DNA of 64,000 nt from Asterochloris sp. CNOR1 (lineage: Eukaryota; Chlorophyta; Trebouxiophyceae; Trebouxiales; Trebouxiaceae): contig OZ017763.1 in NCBI GenBank assembly GCA_963969365.1, positions 1,674,001-1,738,000 on the forward strand. Direction: 5' to 3'. This document shows positions 46,562 to 64,000 of this stretch, in pieces (the first letter of the stretch is position 1; each line of letters begins with the position of its first letter). The notes beneath the pieces were generated by a model, which ran no database searches, was not told where the DNA came from, and saw only the letters and a program-made list of their open reading frames with translations. The position numbers and the translations under genes are program-made.

Positions 46562-49500
46562 CTAGTGGATATGCAAGACAACACCAGGACGTGCAATGCA
46601 GTGACCATTGTTCACTCGCATGCTGCACCTGCGGTACCAGTCGCGGCAGCGCTGAGGGTCAAAGGCCTGGCCAGACTGCTTGTACAGGTTGGAGTAGAGC
46701 GCCACCACCTGATCCTCATCATTCATGCCCCTGCATGCACCATTGGCATGCCATGGGGTTGCAGTAGCTGTATGATGAATCCTTTGCATTGCAGAAACAT
46801 CACAGACTGTCATTGTCAGTGCCTTTAACAGCATGTGGCAGTCAGGAGGGTACATAGCACCAGATGGCTGCCTGCAAGGACAATCAATCAGCATAGTTCA
46901 GGCCGTGCTGGCAGCTTGCGCAGGCCTTCGGAGTGAACGTGGTGTCTGCACTCAGGAAGCTGCGGGAGCATGCAACGACTTGGCCTGGCCCTGCCAGTGT
47001 CTGTGTGCCCCTGGATTGCTGCTAGTGCAAGCAGTGCTGGCCTGCCCACAGCTGAACCAAGGGCTGGCAGAGGTGTTGGGCTGTTGCAGAAGCTTGGCCC
47101 CCCTGAGAGGCACAACCAAAGGAGCCTGCAGTTGCACACAGGGCAGCAACAGCAGCATGTGGTCAAGTCCACAGCAGGGACAAGTGAAGGTGCTCACATC
47201 CCTCGTCATCTGCGACGAGGCAGGCGCTCTGCTGCCCAGGCAAAGCGCAGGCAGCCCCAGCGCCCCCTCATATCTGCTGCATGTCCATCTTGAAATTTAT
47301 CAAGTGGGTTCATTACACTTCCCCCGTGCGCACTCCAAGGCCAGGGCAAGCGTTGTTGCTGTCAGCAGGACAGACAGCCCCACCCCAGCATGTGCTGCAT
47401 GGTCATCATGGCGTTCATCACTCCCTCAAAGGTTTCGTGCTAAGGGCAGAGGCCTGATCGCATGCAGCAGACAAACTGCAGGCAGCCCCAGCTCACCCCA
47501 TCATCTGCTGCATGGCCAGCATGGGATTCATCAGAGGGTTCATCATAGGGTTCATCATGCCCGCCATGGGGTTCATGCCCATCATCGGATTGATCATTGC
47601 CCCCATGCCCATGCTCATGCTCAGGCTGGGGGCCGCACCGCCTCCGCCGCCAGCGCCATTGTCGGCGCTGCCATTGAGGCGCCTGCTGGTGCCAGCTACA
47701 GGGGATGCCCGTCTGGCTGCAGCCTGGCGGCGGGTGTCCTTGATCTGCACACATGCAGCAGTCCATCAGGCATGCTCAAGGCAGAGCTGTGAGAAGTGCA
47801 GGTGCCGAGAATTCTGTGAGAAGCCTGCGGCCACATGGACATATGGGCAGCAATGCGCAGGGTGAAGGGCAGGACATGGCCACACTGGTAGGGGCAACCT
47901 GGCACCAAATGTCCATGACATGGACCAGGCATAACAGGCAGATACCAGCCCAAAATGGTCAATGAGCCCGCAGCCGCATGCAGGCAGGCAGCAAATTGTA
48001 TGGCCAAGAAGGGGGCTACTCAGCTGGAGCTTAGAGCTGCCTGTCTTCAATCAGGACAAAAGGAGCTTCATGCTGTTGAGCAGCAAGCCCCTGCAAGCCC
48101 GCTGCGCATACGGTCTGCTCTGGGACAGATGGCAAGCTTGAGTCACTGCACCAATTGGTGTCCCAGCAGCAGTGAGAAGACGCTTGACCAGTGCATCCAC
48201 ATGGACAGCTGTGAATCTGAGAACAACCATCAGCCCCATCGAACATGTCCCCCTAAGTGGTAAAGATTGAGGAGTGCAACACGCTCACAGCAACCCTCCA
48301 GGGTACTGGAAATGCCAGGGGCTCACCCTGTCAAACACGTCCCCATACTCTGCGTAGTCCATGTCGAGGAAGTTGGGGCGCTGCCGCTCACGGCTCCTGC
48401 TGCGGCTGCGGTGGCGGTGCCCTCGCCGCTCATCCCTCTGCCAGTCAGGGCTGCTGCCTCGCTGCCTGCAGCACGGTGAGGCAGTGGAATGAGTCAGGCC
48501 TGGCACACTGCTAGCCCTCTGCCAGGGCAGGGCTGCTGCCTTGCTGCCTGCACAGTGGTGGAGTCAAGCCTCCTGCAGTGAAGCCAAGCAGTCAAACAAG
48601 GGCCCTGGTGCGCTGTCCTAAACCTAGGGTACCCCTCCTTTGATACTCTACTGGTATCCCAGAAGTGCTGCTGTGTCGCTTGCCCTCAGAGAGACTGAGG
48701 GCATGCAGACCAGCACCCTTGCCAGCTCCACCAAGGTCTGCTGGAGCATGCTTAAAGGCAGTTCTGCCATTTTCATGCTGTGCGTGCAGCGGCCTGTCTC
48801 ACAGGAGACTGGTCCAGGCAGGGAGGCAGTCGGGTCAAGTGCGTGAGGGCTGCCTCAGGCCATGCATTCGTGCAGCGCGTCCCAGGCAGCAACCTGGGTA
48901 CACTACGCCATCTGGCGGTTTGTCTAAACATGGTTTCAATCCTCCCAGCCCCTCTTGCTTCTGCCACCAGATACATGCTGCTTGACACAGACATGCAGCA
49001 TCCACAGAACAGTGCAGCATTCTGGAGCGCAGGTGGCACCTGCTGCGAGACATCTGTCGTCCTGGAGACTGCCGCCTGACGTTCCTATCATGCGCTTGTC
49101 GGTCGCCATCATACCTGCAGCAGCATAGCACTCCTCCTCGATGGCCGTCTGCAGTATGCATCATAAGCCTGCTGCTTGAAAGCCCCAGCGTATTGCTTGC
49201 CAACAGCCTCTTGCGGAATCCTGACGGTGCTCCTGACGATCTTGTGGGCACCATTGCTCAAAGTCTCTGCGAACCTATCAACCACAACATGGCTCTTCCT
49301 GGTGATGGGTTGTGGCCAGACACCCTTGCAGTCACTTGCTGGATGGGAGCCCGACATACATGAAGTGTAATGAAGCTCTGCACACCTTCCCCCACAGAGC
49401 ACAAAGCTGCACACTGGAGCAGTCTGGCCCACCTGCTGCCTTGCAGCATGCCTGCTGAACCATCCCCTGCTCCAGCCTTCCGACTGAGCTCGGCCATCCC

Positions 49501-52500
49501 GGCCAGCAAAGTCAACTTCTGTGCAGGCTGGCTCCCTGCACACCAGACCACAGGAGCTGCAACTGCCAGACCCACCTGCTCTGCTCCCGTCCGCGGCCAG
49601 TCTGCAGCTCGGCGCGGCCTCGCATGCTGGGCTCGCTGCCAGGGCGGCTGCCGGGCGGCGGCCGAGGTGGAGGCACCGGCTGCCCACCGCCCATGCCCAT
49701 CATCAATCCTGCAAAGCAGCGGCGCAATCGTCCAGCGCATGGCTGGTAGGACAGCGTACCCCTTGCAGACACGAAATTCTTGCCACAGGCACAGCACACG
49801 CAATACTTGCTTCCCCTGTGTGCTTTGCTCGCACTATGGACGCTGTTGTGTGCAAAGCAACACTTGCTGAATGGAGCTTGCTGCCAGGGCGGCTACCAGG
49901 CAGCGACCAAGGTTGGTGCACTGACTGCCGTCACTGATGCCCAGCACAAGCCGAGCGCAAGCTAGGGCTGCTCACCTGGCGGCATTCCACCAAAGTGCAT
50001 GCCCAGCGCCTGGCTCAGCCCCATCATGTCCATGCCCATGGGCCGCATGCCCATCCCCATGTCGCCTGCAGGGTCAACCCAAGCAAGCAGTGAGCTGTGC
50101 CAGGAAACTTAGTGGATGGCTGGCCAAGTTATGCAGGCGCTGCCTGCCCCTGCTGAGTGGCATGCTCTGCCCCGTCACTTGAGCAGCATAGCAGAGGTGC
50201 CATCAATGAAGCAGTCGGCCAGCACCTCAATTTCCAAGCGCAAACAGGCACCTCCCCCTGGAGCTGAAGCCAAAGCTCACGGGCATACCTGACACAGGCT
50301 TTGCCGAGATTACAGGGCTGGACGGACAGGTAGGGGCCACCTCTTTGCAGAGATTTGACATTCCAGGAGACCCTCAAATATGAGGAGCTTCTCAGCAGGA
50401 CACCCATCTCCAGGTACGCTGGCAATCTCCATAAAGGAAGCCAGTTGCTCAAAAGCACAAAGCACCCCAGTGAAGGCAGCTCAGCTTACCAAAGAAGCCT
50501 GGCATAGGGCTCCCCATCAAACCCATCCCCATCTCCTGCCCAGGGCGGGTGCCGCGACCCGCCAAGCCAGCTGGCCGGTTGCTGGGCGGCCGGGGCCCAG
50601 CAGGCGGCGGCAGCACCGGCTTGCTGTTGGGGCCTGCAGCAGTGGCAAGGCAAGGGGCTGCAGAAGGCCATTCAATGTTGACAGCTAACAGCGCCAGCAG
50701 AAGGATGTGCAGCAGGACATGGCAGCTCCAGCTTGCTCTTGATGCCTGCAGCGGTGGCAAGGGCAGGCACACAGGAGGCTAGTCATTGTAGTCTCAGGTG
50801 CAAAAGGTGGTGCAACGAGGAGCAGCAAGCAAGGCTTGTTGTCGGGGCTTGCAGCGGCGGCCTACACTGTCTTCTGCTGGGCATGCAGCTGCAAGCGGTG
50901 AGCAATCCATACCTGACAAGATGGCACAAGCTGGTGCAGCATATGGTGAGGGCAGTACACTGCCAGAGCCGCAGAGCACATGGTGCAAGCTGTTGCAGTG
51001 TGTCAAGTCAATGGCCCAGCACCTGAAAGGAGCTGCACATGATGCAAGCTGGTGCAGTGTGTGAGGGCCATGGCGCACTACATCGCATGCCACAATGCAC
51101 GCATGATGCAAGCGAGTGCAGCGTGTGAGGGCTGTACCCCAATTCATTGCCAGAGCCTCAAAGCATGTGCATACTATTGCGAACACGCAGGTACTGTGCC
51201 TGTGCAGGAGGGGCCTCAAACCGGCCCTGTCGATGCCGGCAAGCAGCTAACCAGACAAGGGCATTGTCAAGGTGCGGCCCATAGAGAGCAGGATGCGCAT
51301 TGTGGCAGTGCACAAGACAAGCCAGCCTGTACCAGGAATGCTGCTAGCCCTGTCAATTTGCATGCTCATTCGGCAAAGTGTTCTGCTGTTGGAGTGGCTA
51401 GGTTTCGGCGTACCTGGCCGAGGGACACCTGCCTTGTCAGCCGCATCTTCGATGAGCTGGCACAGCTGCGCTCCCAGGTCGGGGGGCAGCTCTTGACCGT
51501 CTCTGCAGATCTTGACAGGCTTGCCCTCGTTCAGAGGGTTGTGGAGGTGCTCTGTCTGCTGGAAGCCCAGGTTGAAGGGTCGCACCCTGCACCCGATAGT
51601 GTAAGCTGTAGAGCTGCATGTTGCTGTGTATGTGTTGTACATGAGGGGTGCAGACATGTGGGCCTTGTCACTCACAGATGCACTTGAGCATGAAGCCCAG
51701 CTAATAGGCAGTCTTGCCTGCTCAGAGCAGTGTCCCTAGAAGCAAGAATCTGGGTGCAGCAGCAATGCAGGCTTGCATAGAGGGGTGTGCACACCACTGA
51801 CAGTGCAAGGCTGCTGATGTCAGCAGTGCTTGACAGGGCAGTGTCTGTGTGCAGCTGGAGTGATAGCAGTACAACAGAGGGGAGCAGCGAGGTGTATGCA
51901 TTGCAGTACAGGCACAACGGCAGGTGCACAATCACTGCCTGCATCCAGGATGATTTGCTGGAACACTCAGCAGCTGATGCCTGCAATACTCACCACTGTA
52001 CGTGAAACGTGTTGCCAACGTTGCGCCCCACTCCCTCCCACGCCACAGCGTCTGCCTGCACCCAGCAGAGCTGCATTGTGAGAGCTGCTCAGCTTGACTG
52101 GACCTAAAAAAAGGTCATGTCAGGATCCTGTTTTGGGGCACACAAGGTGTTGGGGAGGTCATCCAGGCACATGCAACATCACCTGGTTGCGTCCCACAGG
52201 GGAGGTCATGCGGGCATAGCCCTGGAAGTGGCCACTCCCATTGACAGAGAAGACCAGCAGCACTTCTGAGGCAGACTTGAAAGCATCATTCAGCTTCTCC
52301 TCGTTGTGCCTCTGCAGCCACGCATGTCAGGGCACAACACTTCAAGCTGGAAAATGTGTCGCGCTGCCACACGTGAGGGCAGCGGGTGGGTCCGGACGGA
52401 AGCAGTGAATGACTTCAGCATGAACCATGAATGCACATCAGGGTCCTCATTCCAGCCAGACACAGATGTGAGATGCTGTGCTGTGGACAAAGAGCAGCGG

Positions 52501-53152
52501 GTGCTTCCCTGTTCACATGCAGGCAAACAAAACACGCATCTCAGGGTCTGTGAAATGCAGGAGTGGGCCGGCTACAGATGTGCCGGCCACACAGGCAGGT
52601 GAGTGAAGAGAATGGGAAGTCCCTGATATCCAGACAGGGCTTTGTCAGCAGCATGCAGTGAGTCCACCAGGGCAGACCACAACACACAGTGGTCAATGTC
52701 GATAAGCAGGCAGGCTCTCAAGCAGGCAGACCATGTCAGAAGGCAGTCAACATGAAGGAGAGTTCTCTCGTCTGCACCTGAGTGGACCAGAGGCCTGTCT
52801 GCATGCTGCGCTCTACGTTTTCCGCATTGACGCTCTTCAGCACAAAGTAGCGCTTGTTGCCGCCAGACCCAGCTTCTACAGGCTTCAGCCTTGACTGAGG
52901 GCGCAGCCCTGGCACTGTGCCGCCACGGGGGCTAGCCTGAGCCTGGGTGCCGTTCCTGGTGGGGGCTGGCACTGTCTGGGCTGGCTCCACCTTCACAAAG
53001 CTCGGGTCCACCCTCATGGGGTCTGCTGACGCAGCACTCGCTGGATTCGTCCTCCCTGGGTCGCTGCTGATGCCGCTGTTGGTGCGGGCTGTGTCATCCA
53101 GGCCGTCATAGTCTAGCTGGTTCTCATCGTCTGACGAGCCGCGCCTGTGCAT
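46562..53152 (-). CDS. YTH-domain m6A RNA reader (YTHDC1-like)
   Basis: Binds N6-methyladenosine in RNA. Exons (minus) 53152-52778, 52311-52183, 52055-51994, 51586-51429, 50633-50490, 50065-49976, 49708-49576, 48465-48327, 47744-47497, 46730-46562; phases close to 548 residues. The YTH domain spans about 100-240: [26 protein letters not shown] (Trp 122, aromatic cage), [31 protein letters not shown] and [28 protein letters not shown] and the KICRDGQE block are closer to the nuclear YTHDC1 group than to cytosolic ECT/YTHDF. The region after the domain is low complexity: Met/Gly/Pro-rich ([20 protein letters not shown]), an RS-type stretch ([14 protein letters not shown]), and a helical end ([20 protein letters not shown]). 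The RS stretch suggests contact with splicing factors (inference). The final stop assumes that exon 10 is last; a donor-like site at its WYR codons leaves another ending possible. Confidence 0.93.
47265..47540 (-). repeat. decayed copies of the end of YTH exon 9
   Basis: On the plus strand the exon end (CATCTGCTGCATGGCCAGCA, GGGATTCATCAG, GGGTTCATC) recurs at 47386-47440 (CATGTGCTGCATGGTCATCA, GCGTTCATCAC) and at 47268-47325 (TATCTGCTGCATGTCCATCT, GGGTTCATTA), a period of about 117 bases. The copies lie downstream of the donor in intron 9. Confidence 0.85.
49625..49940 (-). repeat. copy of part of YTH exon 7 in intron 6
   Basis: On the plus strand 49629-49683 (GCTCGCTGCCAGGGCGGCTG, GGCGGCCGAGGTGGAGGCAC) recurs at 49880-49933 (GCTTGCTGCCAGGGCGGCTA, GGCAGCGACCAAGGTTGGTG), 251 bases apart. 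Confidence 0.85.
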
Positions 53153-53347
53153 GGCTGGTGACTGACAATCAACTTGTCTCCGCTTAGCAGCCTGCTTGGG
53201 GAGCTAGGACAGAAACTGTCAATGCCTGTTGGCAAGCTCAACGCGCTGATGCCTCCTAGTGCTCAGCAGGTGTGCTGGTGCCTGTGGGCAAGGCCGCTTG
53301 TGCTCGGACAGGAGGCTTCAATGGCTTACCAGGCCGCAGGCTACTGT

Positions 53348-54522
53348 TCAGCCCCAGGCTGGCATGCAGGCATAATTGACATTGAGCTGATTGTCGTTGC
53401 CAAAGGCCTGCAGCAAGGGGTTGACTTGGGTTCTTGCCTAGAGCCTCACAACAGCAGCAGAGGGGCAGCACAAGGCGTCAAGGTTTGTCTTGCATGTGCA
53501 CACCTTAGGTGATACGCTTCATGCATGCAGCGCACCAGGCATGGCTTCAACGCAGGGCAGCAGCTCGACAGCAAGGCAGGGGTGCTGCGGTGCGTTGCTT
53601 GGTATGTGCAAGCCCTACAGGATGCTCTTCAGTGAGCAAGAGCAATGCAGATGTCGCTTGATGGGCCAAGACAGCGCGCCTGGACCAGCACTGAAATCTT
53701 CTCGTCCAGGGATGGACTGAAAGCCTCCTTCAGGTAGACAAACTGCAGGGCAGGGATACACAACCTGGTCTGTGGTTGCTACGCTGACAGCCGCCATGAA
53801 GCAGACAGACTGCAGGACAGAGGGCCTCCGCGTGCCAGGGAGGAGGGATCGTGGGAGAAGTGCACAGGAGGTGCGGCAGCAAGACCACCGCAGGGGCAGC
53901 CCCCACCAAAGGCAGACAGGGACATCACAGAAGCTGTGCAAGCAGCCCAGCAGCCCGAAATGTTTGCCGATGTTGCCAACCCTGCAGCACAATACAAGAC
54001 ACTGCCTCCTAGCAGTGTCTGCACACTCTGCATGCTGCCGTCACCACTACTGCTAGTTCCAGTCGAAATGGTCCCGGCACGGGGTGCACCCTTTTCCCCC
54101 TCTCCCTACCCAGACGACAACCCTAGCCTAGCACTGCTGGGCGCTAGCACTCACCACTTGCTCAGTCTTCAAGTTGTCCTGCAGGTACTTGACCACCTTG
54201 GAGAACTTCTCGTCTCCCCCAACCTGCATGATGGGCCGCAGATCTGATGCCCAAACAGGTGCCATAACCAGCAGTGGCAGCATGAAGCAAAGGCACCCCG
54301 ATGCCTGCACGCTGAATGCACATTCAGTCTGGAGACGCAACAGCCTGTACTCTGTGAGCTGCACACCGCTGGCGCAGCTCTTTTGACAAGGAAGTGCAGC
54401 TCATTGTCTCAAGAGCGTAGCAATTGCTGGACGTCTGTGCACGACATAGCTGCTGCTCGCCTTGACTCGAGGGCCTTTCCTGAGGATGGGCGCACCGCCT
54501 GTCGGCTTGAAAAAGATGACCA
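53348..54522 (-). CDS. ATG12: ubiquitin-like autophagy protein ATG12, N-terminus unresolved
   Basis: ATG12 is joined through its C-terminal glycine to ATG5, and the conjugate with ATG16 promotes lipidation of ATG8. Coding blocks (minus): 54522-54471 (VIFFKPTGGAPILRKGPRVK), 54230-54155 (VGGDEKFSKVVKYLQDNLKT), 53742-53680 (FVYLKEAFSPSLDEKISVLV) and 53407-53348 (AFGNDNQLNVNYACMPAWG and stop). These match the whole ATG12 ubiquitin fold, including the FVY, AFSP, NYA and terminal WG positions, so the active glycine is present. The first block is entered in phase 1 from an upstream exon I could not find between 54523 and 55045. The donors after blocks 1 and 3 are either GC sites (after AAG at 54471, after CAG at 53680) or GT sites exactly six bases upstream. 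For block 3 the GC choice gives the normal family length. Confidence 0.9.
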
Positions 54523-55045
54523 CTGCAGAGTGGAGGACAACATGCTGAGGACAACCGAGGCAAGTGATATCAGATCAGGCAGGGCTTCAGGATCGTGCTG
54601 CAGGCTGCTTGAAGGAGCAGCACAGCGTGCAGCGACAGATGCAATGCGAGGCAGTGACCTGCAGGATCACATACCTTTCTCACTCATGAATGCAGCAGGG
54701 CTGCATGCCAGCAAGGAAGCTGCTTATCGAGAGCTGAAGCCTGCTGGGACACGCAAAGATCTCAAGCTGTGCAGGTGCTATGCTCACGGGATGTGGGTGG
54801 GGCACAGAAGTCAGCTCTGTGGCCTGCAAACTCGGCAGACAGACGGGAGAGGGCTTGCCAGCCCTAACTCACCGTATATTACCTTTTGCCCCAATTTCAC
54901 TGCCTGCTTGTGTGCCTGCATGCACTCCTCCTGCTGCAAGAGCACATCAAAGTTGATCTGCATCCAGGTGTTCGGCTCGAGTCTGCCAGAGTCATGCAGT
55001 TTGTGCAAAGGTGTCTGTAGCTAACAGGCAGCACAGCACCTCTCT
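54523..55045. other. 5' region between ATG12 and DHX16
   Basis: The two genes are divergent. This interval should hold the first exon of ATG12 and both promoters. A minus-strand frame at 55008-54811 contains a helical FDVLLQQEECMQAHKQAVKL, but its donor phase does not join to the ATG12 exon. Confidence 0.4.

Positions 55046-64000
<8,955 letters not shown>

Overview
The window is nuclear DNA of a plastid-bearing eukaryote, most likely a chlorophyte green alga of trebouxiophyte (Coccomyxa-like) type. The reasons are an L-arabinokinase of the plant type, a class I aldolase whose first two exons encode a transit-peptide-like leader, very intron-rich genes with small exons and many introns of about 70 to 1300 bases, and a strong preference for CTGCAG or TGCAG at the 3' splice site. 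The species is not certain. Gene models were spliced by hand from the sequence. Where I give exon lists, reading phases close across every junction unless I say otherwise. Family assignments rest on remembered family motifs, not on a search.

Layout, left to right. (1) 155-6902, minus: L-arabinokinase, 14 exons, its 3' part cut off by the left edge. (2) About 7.3-16.7 kb: an accessory island. It holds a minus-strand PD-(D/E)XK nuclease-like gene or remnant (about 8026-10433), a divergent intact 10-exon Crypton-type tyrosine recombinase (10786-13999), a diverged long direct repeat with a perfect 24-base palindrome (14.1-15.2 kb), and a minus-strand HUH endonuclease with one frame break (15544-16694) that resembles Replitrons of green algae. 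(3) 17014-23197, plus: plastid class I fructose-bisphosphate aldolase, 13 exons. (4) 24.2-25.6 kb: a partial RING finger exon and an F-box/leucine-rich-repeat gene. (5) 26454-34019, plus: DNA polymerase eta, 13 exons. (6) 35067-37099, plus: a secreted, probably GPI-anchored protein of unknown function. (7) 38135-46206, plus: an active-type rhomboid intramembrane protease, 12 exons. (8) 46562-53152, minus: a YTH-domain m6A reader, 10 exons. (9) 53348-about 54522, minus: autophagy ubiquitin-like protein ATG12. (10) 55046 to beyond 64000, plus: the spliceosomal DEAH-box helicase PRP2/DHX16, 17 exons seen, cut off by the right edge.

The conserved genes are unrelated housekeeping functions (sugar salvage, Calvin cycle and glycolysis, translesion synthesis, membrane proteolysis, RNA methylation reading, autophagy, splicing) and do not form a pathway.

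The most unusual feature cuts across seven of these genes. Their introns are full of decayed tandem copies of the neighbouring exon edge, acceptor plus exon start or exon end plus donor, often at a period of 75-120 bases. I see this in the arabinokinase, aldolase, polymerase eta, rhomboid, YTH and DHX16 genes and possibly in the secreted protein gene. It suggests a genome-wide process of intron growth and intron-boundary movement by local exon-edge duplication. GC-AG introns are also frequent (three good cases and two candidates).
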